Position numbers and translations under genes: made by a program. A stretch of DNA of 64,000 nt from Fimbriimonadaceae bacterium (GTDB taxonomy: Bacteria; Armatimonadota; Fimbriimonadia; Fimbriimonadales; Fimbriimonadaceae): contig JAIBBE010000207.1 in NCBI GenBank assembly GCA_019694835.1, positions 1-64,000 of the forward strand. Reading direction: 5' to 3'. The notes beneath the pieces were generated by a model, which saw only the letters and a program-made list of their open reading frames with translations, was not told where the DNA came from and made no database searches. Shown here piece after piece: positions 8,961 to 17,065 of this stretch (positions within the stretch are counted from its first letter, which is position 1; each line of letters starts with the position of its first letter).

Positions 8961-8976
8961 TTTATTCGTGTATTAT
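8947..8976 (+). promoter_or_regulatory. icd: Sigma-70-type promoter for icd
   Basis: TTGACG at 8947-8952 and TATTAT at 8971-8976 are separated by 18 nt. The -35 box lies inside the divergent regulator gene, so that protein could occlude it. Start of transcription is expected near 8983. Confidence 0.5.
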
Positions 8977-9031
8977 GTTTCGCGTAATGAAAAGCGCGAT
9001 CCTTCCAGAGTATATCCAGCATTCCGACACG

Positions 9032-10471
9032 ATGAAGACCGTTGCCCCCATCACGGTCGCCTATGGAGATGGCATCGGACCTGAGATCATGAGGTCCGCC
9101 CTTCGCATTTTGGAGGCCGGCGGCGCCAAACTCGCCGTAGAAGACATCGAAATCGGTGAGGAGGTCTACAACGAGGGGCACAGCGCGGGCATTAAGCCCG
9201 AGGCTTGGGATTCCCTGCGAAGGACGAAGGTCTTTTTCAAAGCTCCGATCACGACGCCGCAAGGAAGCGGTTTTAAGAGCCTCAACGTCACTATTCGCAA
9301 GTCGCTCGGCCTTTTCGCGAACGTTCGGCCCTGTGTCACCTACCACCCGTTCGTGAAATCGACCCACCAGATGGACGTTGTCGTGATTCGCGAAAACGAG
9401 GAGGACCTCTACGCCGGAATCGAGCATCGCCAGACGGACGAGGTCTATCAGTGCCTGAAGATCATCAGCCGACCAGGCTGCGAGCGCATCGTCCGATATG
9501 CCTTCGAATACGCCCGGGCTTACGGACGAAAGAAGGTCACCTGCATGACCAAAGACAACATCATGAAGCTGACCGACGGTCTGTTTCACAAGGTTTTCGA
9601 TGAAATCGCGCTCGAGTATCCGGAAATCGAAACCGAACACTGGATCATCGATATCGGCATGGCTCGCGCCGCCAATCGGCCGGAGATGTTCGACGTCATC
9701 GTCACGCCGAACCTGTACGGCGACATCCTCAGCGACGTAACCGCCGAAGTGGCCGGTTCGGTGGGCCTTGCTCCCAGCGCCAACATCGGCACCCACTGCG
9801 CGATGTTCGAGGCGATTCATGGCAGTGCGCCTCGCCTGGAGCGCGACATCGCCAACCCAAGCGGCTTGCTTCTGGCTGGCGTCATGATGCTCGTCCACCT
9901 CGGGCAGACCGAGGCGGCAGAGCGCGTCCACAACGCTTGGCTCAAGACCATGGAGGACGGGATTCACACCGCCGACATCTTTGACGCAGGCAAGAGCACG
10001 CGCCGGGTGGGTACGGCTGAATTTACCGAGGAGGTTATCGCCCGACTTGGCCAAAAGCCCACCCAGTTGACCCCAGTTTTCTACGATGGCAGCGTGGATA
10101 TGTCGCGTGCCCTGCAGCCCGTCATGCGATCCGAACCCGCGACAAAGGAACTCGTCGGAGTCGACGTCTTCGTCCAGTGGAATGGAACGGCGGATGAACT
10201 GGCTTCCAAACTCGAAGCGGCCGTCTCGGGCTCAACCAAGCTCCAGATGATCACGAATCGCGGCGTGAAGGTTTGGCCGAATGGCCTGCCGGAGACCTTC
10301 TGCACCGATCACTGGCGATGCCGGTTCATGGGTGGCGACGCTCGAGTCTCCCATCACGAGGTGATCAACCTCCTCGGTCAGTTGGCCGATGCGGAGATCG
10401 ACTTCATCAAAATGGAGCACCTGTGCACCTTCGACGGCGTTGCCGGCTACTCGCTGGGGCAAGGGCAGTAG
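9032..10471 (+). CDS. icd: Isocitrate dehydrogenase, Thermus-type long form
   Basis: Oxidative decarboxylation of isocitrate to 2-oxoglutarate in the TCA cycle. Seen: VAYGDGIGPEIM at the N-terminus, FKSLNVTIRKSLGLFANVRP (substrate Ser and Arg residues), VIRENEEDLYAGIEH, the metal-binding NLYGDILSDVTAEV and the nucleotide site GSAPRLERDIANPSGLLL. The 480 residues exceed the roughly 340-420 of common forms because of a C-terminal domain of about 140 residues (FVQWNGTADELASKLEAA onward), as in the Thermus thermophilus enzyme. ATG 9032 was chosen since homologues begin near KTVAPITVAYGDG; upstream ATGs at 8975 and 8987 are less likely. Cofactor (NADP or NAD) not decided. Confidence 0.93.
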   Translation: MKTVAPITVAYGDGIGPEIMRSALRILEAGGAKLAVEDIEIGEEVYNEGHSAGIKPEAWDSLRRTKVFFKAPITTPQGSGFKSLNVTIRKSLGLFANVRPCVTYHPFVKSTHQMDVVVIRENEEDLYAGIEHRQTDEVYQCLKIISRPGCERIVRYAFEYARAYGRKKVTCMTKDNIMKLTDGLFHKVFDEIALEYPEIETEHWIIDIGMARAANRPEMFDVIVTPNLYGDILSDVTAEVAGSVGLAPSANIGTHCAMFEAIHGSAPRLERDIANPSGLLLAGVMMLVHLGQTEAAERVHNAWLKTMEDGIHTADIFDAGKSTRRVGTAEFTEEVIARLGQKPTQLTPVFYDGSVDMSRALQPVMRSEPATKELVGVDVFVQWNGTADELASKLEAAVSGSTKLQMITNRGVKVWPNGLPETFCTDHWRCRFMGGDARVSHHEVINLLGQLADAEIDFIKMEHLCTFDGVAGYSLGQGQ

Positions 10472-10478
10472 CAGGAAC

Positions 10479-10543
10479 GTACTTTCGCCGTCCCGGCGGT
10501 CTCCGGGCACTCCCAAAGGAGATCGCCGAGACGGCGAAAGTAC
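10479..10543. repeat. REP-like palindrome, copy 1
   Basis: Two 26-bp arms (10479-10504 and 10518-10543) face each other with two mismatches and a 13-nt loop. The outer 14 bp are perfect (GTACTTTCGCCGTC). It lies between icd and the SRPBCC relic and may also end transcripts from both sides, though no T-tract follows. Same arm length and plan as the element at 23065-23143. Confidence 0.75.
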
Positions 10544-10651
10544 TTAGCTCTCCGTCCAGACATCGAAGACGAGCGGACGAGGGGCGTTGAAGGTGCGCGC
10601 GATGACCGCTTCGACATCACTCGGCGTGGTGACTTTTGTGAGTTGATTCAT
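10544..10651 (-). pseudogene. Truncated SRPBCC/AHSA1 fragment
   Basis: A 35-codon reading frame, MNQLTKVTTPSDVEAVI followed by ARTFNAPRPLVFDVWTES and a stop. It matches the N-terminus of the neighbouring SRPBCC protein, where the equivalent is LTRTFNAPRALVFEAFT. The frame ends exactly where the palindrome at 10479-10543 begins, so the rest of a duplicate gene was probably lost there. It may still be translated from the ArsR-SRPBCC mRNA, but a 35-residue piece cannot form the fold. Confidence 0.7.
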
Positions 10652-10668
10652 GACTGTTGGTGACATGG

Positions 10669-11160
10669 CTATCGGTCCTTGAGTTCGTCGAGAAGCTCTT
10701 CCAGTCGCTGGTAAGACTCGTTGGCGCCGACCTCCATCCCCGACTGAAGGTGGCCGTCGCGTGCTTCCTTGGATTTGTGGGTGATCGTGGCGGTGAGCAG
10801 GGTCTTACCGTCTTCCTCAGTCAGGACCAGCGTCTCGATCGAGGGATGGTCACGGATGAAGTCGACATCGTAGATGAAAGTTTGCGAGATCTTCTCGGGC
10901 CGCACGATTTCTTGGTACTCGCCCTTGAAGGGGTGCTCGGTGCCGTCCTCCATTCGGACAACGCGCCGCCAAGCGCCGCCCTCACGGAAGTCCATTTCGC
11001 AGTGGACGAGCTCCATACTTCGCAGTCCCCACCACTGGGCGAGGTGCTCGCACTTGGTGAAGGCCTCGAAGACGAGGGCACGCGGCGCATTGAAGGTCCG
11101 GGTCAGCTGGATTTCCAGGTCAGACGGCAAGGTCACGGTTAGTTTGTTGGTAGTTTGCAT
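10669..11160 (-). CDS. SRPBCC domain protein (AHSA1 family)
   Basis: A 163-residue START-like fold protein of the activator of Hsp90 ATPase homologue 1 family, which binds hydrophobic ligands in a deep pocket. Seen: LTRTFNAPRALVFEAFTKCE, HLAQWWGLRSMELVHCEMD, FREGGAWRRV and LTATITHKSKEARDGH, the usual motif order; length is normal. GGAGTAATGCC precedes the ATG. It lies 15 nt after an ArsR-type gene, a very common two-gene unit in which the ArsR protein controls the pair. Ligand unknown. Confidence 0.9.
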   Translation of the reverse strand: MQTTNKLTVTLPSDLEIQLTRTFNAPRALVFEAFTKCEHLAQWWGLRSMELVHCEMDFREGGAWRRVVRMEDGTEHPFKGEYQEIVRPEKISQTFIYDVDFIRDHPSIETLVLTEEDGKTLLTATITHKSKEARDGHLQSGMEVGANESYQRLEELLDELKDR

Positions 11161-11175
11161 GGCATTACTCCTGGC

Positions 11176-11541
11176 CTAAGGTGCGGGCATATCCCCGCCA
11201 ATCGAATTCCCCTCGGCCGCCTTGAGCTCCTCCAGATAGGCGTCGAGTCGGCTGAACCGCTCTTCCCAATGCTGGCGGTAGCTCTCGACCCAAGCGGCAA
11301 CCTCGCGAAGGGGTTCCGCCTCGAGTCGACAAGGCCTCCACTGCGCCTGCCGCCCTTTGGCAACCAAGCCCGCGTTTTCGAGCACCTTGAGGTGCTTCGA
11401 AACCGCGGGAAGGCTCATTTCGAAGGGCTGGGCAAGTTCTTTGACACTCACCTCACCCAAGGCGAGGCGAGCGAGGATTGCTCGCCTCGTCGGATCGGCG
11501 AGGGCTGAAAACGTAGCGCTGAGGGGATCGTGGGTGTGCAT
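11176..11541 (-). CDS. ArsR family transcriptional repressor
   Basis: A 121-residue winged-helix repressor. Residues about 7-85 hold the domain: FSALADPTRRAILARL, VSVKELAQPFEMSLPAVSKHLKVLENAGLV (recognition helix and following) and the wing KGRQAQWRPCRLE. The C-terminal half WVESYRQHWEERFSRLDAYLEEL is the tail seen in ArsR partners of SRPBCC proteins. No metal-binding Cys-x-Cys motif is present, so it probably does not sense metals. A strong promoter with a perfect palindrome at the start site is just upstream (11554-11601), fitting autoregulation. Confidence 0.9.
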   Translation of the reverse strand: MHTHDPLSATFSALADPTRRAILARLALGEVSVKELAQPFEMSLPAVSKHLKVLENAGLVAKGRQAQWRPCRLEAEPLREVAAWVESYRQHWEERFSRLDAYLEELKAAEGNSIGGDMPAP

Positions 11542-11553
11542 ATTTAATCGATC

Positions 11554-11601
11554 AGTTAATTAACTAGAAGGTATAATACATCGAATTCTCGTGGCTGTCA
11601 A
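11554..11601 (-). promoter_or_regulatory. Consensus promoter and operator of the arsR-SRPBCC unit
   Basis: On the minus strand TTGACA (11596-11601) and TATTAT (11573-11578) are 17 nt apart. Right at the expected start lies the perfect 12-bp palindrome AGTTAATTAACT (11554-11565), a good operator for the ArsR protein. Confidence 0.7.
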
Positions 11602-11776
11602 GGCCCTAGCGAAGAATTCTCAGCATTTCATTGCCTCAGAAGGTTTCCAGGGGAAGGCGAAGCCAGTGCACAATCATCAAAATGACGGGTTCAAAGTTCC
11701 TCTCTGGCCCGTCTATCCATGCGTAGTGTTGAGATGGAGTGGCCAGGTTCGCCGCGCGGAGTGCCCAAGGTAAACG

Positions 11777-14700
11777 ATGAGACTCAAGCGCGTTCGCATT
11801 TTTGGATTCAAGACGTTCGCCGACAAGACTGAATTCAGTCTCGAAGGCGATATGATCGCGCTTGTCGGACCCAACGGGTGCGGCAAGTCGAATATCGTCG
11901 ACGCGATTCTCTGGGGCCTTGGCGAACCGAATGTGCGCAACCTGCGCGCCCAGACCAGCCAGGACGTTATCTTTAGCGGCAGCACTCGCCGCAAGCCGCT
12001 TGGCTTCGCCGAAGTCACGCTCATCTTCGACAACGAGGACTTCTCCCTTGGCATCAGCGCTCCTGAGGTCTCGATCACGCGCCGTCTGAACCGCAACGGC
12101 GACAGCGAGTACATGATCAACCGGAAGACCTGCCGCCTCCGCGACATCTTCGAACTGCTCGCCGACAGCGGCCTGGGCAAAGCCGGCTACTCCATTGTAG
12201 GCCAGAAGGAAATTGACGCTGCCCTCGCCGCCTCACCCGAGGAGCGTCGCGCGTGGATTGATGAAGCGGCCGGAGTGCAGCGCTATCGAGCCCGACGCCT
12301 GGAGTCGCTCAAACGCCTCGATCTCGCCCAGGACCACCTCAATCGGATCGACGACATCCTCCGCGAGATCGAGTCCCAGCGGGAACCTCTCCGTGAAGAA
12401 GCGGAGAAGGCGAAGGAGTACAAGCGCGTCCTCGAAGAGCTTCGCGAACTCGAAAGCGGCCTGCTCATGGTCGAGGTCGCCGCCGCTGTCACCGAAATCG
12501 CCGACCTCGAAGCCCGGGCCGAGAAAGCGATCAAGAACTCGCACGAAGAGCAGACTCGAAGCGAGCACCTGGAGGCCCAAGCCAAGTCAGTCCTTCACCA
12601 ACTGGAGAAACTCGAGGAGGAGTTGGAAGCGCTTCGCCACCAGCGCCAGGAAGCCCACGGCGCTCTCGAACGCGCCCAGGCCGCCCTGGAAATCGCCGCC
12701 CACAAGCTGACCAGCCTCGATGAATTCGAGCAGAGCCTTCACGACGAAGGCAGTGCTGCCGAGAACCGGATGCACGAGGCCGCCGCCGATCTTGAGCGAC
12801 TGACGGCGGAAGAGAAGGCGGAGGTCGAAGCCCTCGCCAAGCTCAAGGAAGAACTTTCGGGAGGCGACGAGGATACCAAGCGCCTCAGCCAAGACCTCGA
12901 GAAGATCGAGGCCGAAGTCCTCGAAGCCAAGCGCGTCGAGAACATCAAGCTGCGCTCCGCCGCGGAGCAGGCGCACGCCAAGCAGCGCCGGGGCCAAATT
13001 CGGGCCGAGATCAAAGGCATCGACGAATCCATGCCCGATCTGGTGGAGGGGATCAAGGAGGCCGAAGCTCAGTTCAACGAGTTCGATGGCAAGCGCGCCG
13101 AATACGAAGCCTCGCTCAAAGCCACCCGCGACGAACTGAAGAAGCAAGCGACCTCCGACGATGCGTCCAGCCAGCAGCTTCGCCGCCTCCTCGCCGACCG
13201 CGCTGCCCTTGAAGGCCGCAAGCGGGGCATCGAAGCCACCATCGAGACCCACGAGGGTCTGGCGCTTGGTGCGCGCGCGGTCCTCACGTTGGTCGAACAG
13301 GGTCGGCTCAAGGGCTCCTATCAACCGGTTGCTGAGGCGATCACGGTTGATCCCGACCTGGCCGTCGCGGTGGAAACGGCGCTTGGAGCCTCCGCACACG
13401 ACCTCATCGTCCCCGACGAGCACCACGCCAAGCGGGCGATCCAGCTTCTGAAGGAGTACCGACTTGGGCGCGCCACCTTCCAGCCGATCCCGCTCATGCG
13501 GGCCAATCGGGTCGGGCCGGACATCCAGAACCTGCTTCGCGATCCGGGCGTCGTCGGCCTTGCCAGCGACCTCGTCCAGTGCAGCAACGAGAATCGACCG
13601 GTCATTGACAGCCTGCTCGGTCGCATCATCATCACCCGCGACCTCGACGTTAGCCTTCGCCTTGCGAAGACCTCCGGCTGGTCGCGGTTGGTTACGCTCG
13701 AGGGCGAGGTCGTCCACTCCAGCGGTGCCGTCAGCGGCGGAAATTCCTCGCGCCAGTCTAGCGGCCTCGTCCAGCGGCAAGCCGAACTCACGAAAACGAT
13801 CGAGGACCTCGAATTCCTCGATAAGCAGATCGAAGGGCTCCAGAAGCGGGTCCGCACCACCGAAGCCAGTGACGAGGCCCTGCGCAAGGACGAAATCCGG
13901 CTGCGCGACCTGCTCGAAGCCCTGCGCCCCGATCTCGAAGAAGCCCGCACCTGGCTGACCAGCCTCCGCCACGAGCATCAATCGGCGGTCAAGAGCAAGG
14001 AAAAGCTGCTCCACGAACTGGAGGGACTTACGGCGGAAGCCCCTGAGAACCTGCCCGTTTATGACCTGCCTGCGCTGGAGGCGCAGCGTGACGAAGCCCT
14101 GAAACTCCTCGCCGGAAAGCTCGCCGACTCCGCCCAAGCCGCCGAACGCCTCAAGGAAGCCGAAACCCGGACCCAACAGGCGACCAGCCGAAAGCACCAC
14201 GCCGAGCGACGTCTTGCTGCCGCTGGCGATAACGAAACCCAGCGCGAGAAGCGCCTCGCCAGCCTAGACGAGGACCGAGCCAAGGCGCGTGAGCAGATCG
14301 AAGCTCACGAGAAATTGCGCGAAATCGCGGCCAAGCAAGGCACCGAGCTCGACGCGAAGATCGAGGCAGCCGGCGTTCAGAAGCGAACGATGACCGAGGA
14401 GAGCGTCCTCCTGCGCGAGAAAGCGGCTGAGGCGCAAAAGAACGTGCAAGCGCTCGCCGACCTCGCCCACCAAGCGGAACTGCAACGAGCGAAAGCCGAC
14501 GCCCGACGTGCCGGATCGCTCCAGCGACTGCTCGAAGAGTACGGCCTCACCCAAGAAGACGCCCTCCTCCAAGCCCCGAACCTCGAAGTGCCGGAAGATG
14601 CGGCGGTGACCGTCGCCCGCCTGCGGCGCGAACTGCGCGGCATGGGTGAGGTCAACCTTGGCGCGATTGAAGCCTACGAGCGGCTGACTGAGCGCTTTGA

Positions 14701-15298
14701 GGAGCTGTTTGTCCAGCGCGAAGATGTCGTGCTGGGCAAGGAAGAAGTCGAAGCCGGGATTCGCGAACTCGACAAGCTGACCCGCGACCGCTTTGCTGAC
14801 ACCTTCGAAGCCGTCAAAGTGGCGTTCTCCGAGACGTTCGTCAAGCTGTTCGGCGGCGGCGAAGGCGAACTCCGCCTCAGCCATCCCGACGACATGCTCC
14901 AGACCGGCGTCGAGGTCGACGTGACCATCCCCGGCAAGAAGCGCCAGCGCCTCGAACTGCTCAGCGGCGGCGAGCGCTCGCTTTCTGCCGTGGCGTTCCT
15001 TTTCGCCTTGCTCAAGGTGAAGCCGAGTCCATTGGTGGTGCTCGACGAGGTCGACGCGCCACTCGACGGCCGCAACGTGGAGCGCTACATCGGGCTGCTG
15101 AAGGAGTTCTCCAGCAGCATCCAGTTCATGCTCATCACTCACAACCCGGTGACGATCGAGAACGCAGACATCTGGTTCGGCGTGACGATGCAGGAGCCTG
15201 GGGTTTCGACGCTCGTTCCAGTCAAGGCCCCGCACGTGCCGCTAGTGGAAGCGGTCGTGCATGAGGCGTTCCTACAGCCGGGGCATTCGATGAACTGA
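11777..15298 (+). CDS. smc: Chromosome segregation protein SMC
   Basis: The condensin ATPase that loops and organises the chromosome. Of 1173 residues, the first 170 form the N-terminal head half with Walker A VGPNGCGKSNIVDAILW and QDVIFSGS. A long coiled coil follows, then the hinge near residues 495-620 (LVEQGRLKGSYQPVAEAI, GRATFQPIPLM), a second coiled coil, and the C-terminal head half with LSGGERSLSAVAFLFALL and Walker B LVVLDEVDAPLD. Length is normal. AAGG lies a few nt before the ATG. No scpA or scpB is next to it. Acts on DNA in the cytoplasm. Confidence 0.97.
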   Translation: MRLKRVRIFGFKTFADKTEFSLEGDMIALVGPNGCGKSNIVDAILWGLGEPNVRNLRAQTSQDVIFSGSTRRKPLGFAEVTLIFDNEDFSLGISAPEVSITRRLNRNGDSEYMINRKTCRLRDIFELLADSGLGKAGYSIVGQKEIDAALAASPEERRAWIDEAAGVQRYRARRLESLKRLDLAQDHLNRIDDILREIESQREPLREEAEKAKEYKRVLEELRELESGLLMVEVAAAVTEIADLEARAEKAIKNSHEEQTRSEHLEAQAKSVLHQLEKLEEELEALRHQRQEAHGALERAQAALEIAAHKLTSLDEFEQSLHDEGSAAENRMHEAAADLERLTAEEKAEVEALAKLKEELSGGDEDTKRLSQDLEKIEAEVLEAKRVENIKLRSAAEQAHAKQRRGQIRAEIKGIDESMPDLVEGIKEAEAQFNEFDGKRAEYEASLKATRDELKKQATSDDASSQQLRRLLADRAALEGRKRGIEATIETHEGLALGARAVLTLVEQGRLKGSYQPVAEAITVDPDLAVAVETALGASAHDLIVPDEHHAKRAIQLLKEYRLGRATFQPIPLMRANRVGPDIQNLLRDPGVVGLASDLVQCSNENRPVIDSLLGRIIITRDLDVSLRLAKTSGWSRLVTLEGEVVHSSGAVSGGNSSRQSSGLVQRQAELTKTIEDLEFLDKQIEGLQKRVRTTEASDEALRKDEIRLRDLLEALRPDLEEARTWLTSLRHEHQSAVKSKEKLLHELEGLTAEAPENLPVYDLPALEAQRDEALKLLAGKLADSAQAAERLKEAETRTQQATSRKHHAERRLAAAGDNETQREKRLASLDEDRAKAREQIEAHEKLREIAAKQGTELDAKIEAAGVQKRTMTEESVLLREKAAEAQKNVQALADLAHQAELQRAKADARRAGSLQRLLEEYGLTQEDALLQAPNLEVPEDAAVTVARLRRELRGMGEVNLGAIEAYERLTERFEELFVQREDVVLGKEEVEAGIRELDKLTRDRFADTFEAVKVAFSETFVKLFGGGEGELRLSHPDDMLQTGVEVDVTIPGKKRQRLELLSGGERSLSAVAFLFALLKVKPSPLVVLDEVDAPLDGRNVERYIGLLKEFSSSIQFMLITHNPVTIENADIWFGVTMQEPGVSTLVPVKAPHVPLVEAVVHEAFLQPGHSMN

Positions 15299-15302
15299 TG
15301 GA

Positions 15303-15341
15303 GCCCCTGCCAAGGCTCTTCGTTGAGCCTTAGGAAGGGGC
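15303..15341. terminator. Bidirectional hairpin after smc
   Basis: GCCCCT (15303-15308) pairs with AGGGGC (15336-15341) and AAGGCTC (15312-15318) with GAGCCTT (15325-15331). It lies between the converging smc and 15358-15717 genes. No good T-tract, so termination is inferred. Confidence 0.5.
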
Positions 15342-15357
15342 ATTTGCTTGGATGGTC

Positions 15358-15717
15358 CTAGTTCTGATTGTAGGGAGAACCGGTTTCCCAGCTTGGGACT
15401 GCGAAATGACGAGGTCTCTGTCGAAGGGTATGCCCTCGACCTTCGTTGTTGACGAGGAATTTGGCGGTTGCTACGAGATATCCGTTGGCACATTCGCGAA
15501 GCGCAATTAGCCTGCAAATATGCCCAACTCTCGTTTTGTCGCCCGTCCGGTTTTTTGCTTCTCTCAGTGCGGCTATTCTGGTTGCATTGGCCTGTACCTC
15601 TCGCTGAATGACCGCGAGTTTGGCCTTAAGGGCCAACGATTCGTTCGCAATGAGCTTCCTCGTATTCTCTACGAGTTGAGTCCGAAATGCCTGTTCGGCA
15701 TGCACAATTGAGCGCAT
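15358..15717 (-). CDS. Hypothetical protein
   Basis: A 119-residue protein not recognised. It is basic and mostly helical: RSIVHAEQAFRTQLVENTRK, ALKAKLAVIQREVQANATRI and AALREAKNRTGDK look like a helical bundle, followed by CRLIALRECANGYLVATAKF. No signal peptide or membrane segment. I place the start at the ATG at 15717 because a strong GGAGGTGA ribosome site lies 4-5 nt upstream; the longer reading frame from 15774 lacks one. It converges with smc. The base composition here is less GC-rich than in the neighbours, so recent acquisition is possible. Confidence 0.65.
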   Translation of the reverse strand: MRSIVHAEQAFRTQLVENTRKLIANESLALKAKLAVIQREVQANATRIAALREAKNRTGDKTRVGHICRLIALRECANGYLVATAKFLVNNEGRGHTLRQRPRHFAVPSWETGSPYNQN

Positions 15718-15907
15718 AACATTCACCTCCAGATATGCGTCAGGTCGGTGAGAATGCACAATAGGATGTAACACTCTCTTTCGATGCGTCTACGAGGTTA
15801 GCTGCCGGGTTAGAGCCGAAAGTACTCTTCCTTGTTAGGATTCACCCCAATTGAGTTGGTTCCCCCGCTCTGGCCAATCCCAGACTCGACTACAATGAGT
15901 ATACCAC

Positions 15908-17065
15908 ATGAGCGACGATACCTACAGTGATGAAGGCCCTATGCCGTTGCCCGACGAGCCCAGGGCCGATGTCCGCCGATCAATTGTCGAAGGGTCGAAG
16001 CTCACCACTCCCTATCTCGCAATGAATGCCTTGGCAACCGCGGTCGCAAGCTATGGCCTGCTCGCGGACAGCACGGCCGTAGTCATTGGCGCCATGATCA
16101 TCGCGATGCTCCTAGGCCCGATCATGGGCTTGGCGCTTGCTTTTGTCGATGGTGATACCAGACTCCTCCGAAATGCCCTCATCGCAGAAGCTGTCGGGGT
16201 GGCCTTGGTGGTCGCCATCGGAGGGATAATCGGCAGGGTTCACTACGACATTCCGATCACTCAAGAGATCCTTGTAAGAACTAAACCCAATCTGCTCGAT
16301 CTCGCGATAGCGCTGTTTGGAGGGGCAGCGGGTGCCTATGCGACCGCCTCTCCCAGAGTGAGCGTTGGATTGGTAGGCGTTGCCATTTCGACCGCACTCG
16401 TGCCCCCGCTCGCAAGCTGCGGGATCTGCCTCTCGCGGGGCCTGTTCCCCCAGGCGGGCGGAGCATTCATTCTCTTCGCAACCAACCTTGTCGCGATCCA
16501 ATGCGCTTCTTCCGTGGTTCTTTATCTTTTCGGTTTTCACCACATCACCAAGCGAGGCGAAGGCGATACAGGCTATGTTCGCAGACTCATCTTCGATGCG
16601 GCTGCCTTTCTGGGTTTGGCGGCCTTCCTGTATTTCCAACTCTCGTCAACGATCGATGAGCAGCAATTTCAGGGGAACGTCAAGATGCGATTGGAGCGTG
16701 GGCTCCAAAGTATCCCGGGTGCCTACCTTTCGGAGACCCGATTTGTCGACCAGAAGGACAGGTTCGTTGTCGTCGCCGTAGTCCGGGTGCCCAATTCGAT
16801 CACGCCTGAGCAGACGGCTGCGCTGCAGGCTATGCTCGGTGCCCGAAAGGGCAAGCCGATCGAGCTCCATGTGAGGTCGCTGCTGACGAAGGAAACCACC
16901 GCACAGGGGTACCTACACGTGATTGAGCCCGATGCGACCCCTGTCGAAGTTCCCCAAGAGGGACCCGGCCGACCGGACACAGTGGAACCGGGGCCGCAAG
17001 ATAGCGAACCCAAGAGTGATGGCAAGCTGCAGCCAGCCGAGACGACTACGGGTGATGGCGGTTGA
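15908..17065 (+). CDS. DUF389 family membrane protein
   Basis: A 385-residue multi-pass membrane protein. The DUF389 core covers about residues 20-250: TPYLAMNALATAVASYGLL, DSTAVVIGAMIIAMLLGPIMG, ALVVAIGGIIG, ALFGGAAGAYATASPRVSVG and VAISTALVPPLASCGICL, together about six helices. Residues about 255-340 form a soluble domain and the tail is Pro/Glu-rich. The function of the family is not established. The next gene, a Na+/H+ antiporter, starts within its stop codon (TTGA overlap), so the two are made together. A TACAAT box lies at 15891-15896; no ribosome site precedes the ATG. Confidence 0.88.
   Translation: MSDDTYSDEGPMPLPDEPRADVRRSIVEGSKLTTPYLAMNALATAVASYGLLADSTAVVIGAMIIAMLLGPIMGLALAFVDGDTRLLRNALIAEAVGVALVVAIGGIIGRVHYDIPITQEILVRTKPNLLDLAIALFGGAAGAYATASPRVSVGLVGVAISTALVPPLASCGICLSRGLFPQAGGAFILFATNLVAIQCASSVVLYLFGFHHITKRGEGDTGYVRRLIFDAAAFLGLAAFLYFQLSSTIDEQQFQGNVKMRLERGLQSIPGAYLSETRFVDQKDRFVVVAVVRVPNSITPEQTAALQAMLGARKGKPIELHVRSLLTKETTAQGYLHVIEPDATPVEVPQEGPGRPDTVEPGPQDSEPKSDGKLQPAETTTGDGG

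Noticed and set aside
8933..10054. 373-codon open frame antisense to icd
   Set aside because: Shadow of icd, low-complexity composition, no motif.
11591..11773. 60-codon frame upstream of smc
   Set aside because: No ribosome site and no similarity; it runs across the arsR promoter and the smc leader.
12587..14200. 537-codon open frame antisense to smc
   Set aside because: It lies within smc, whose frame has clear motifs over the whole length; in GC-rich DNA such long antisense frames are common and this one has no domain or ribosome site.
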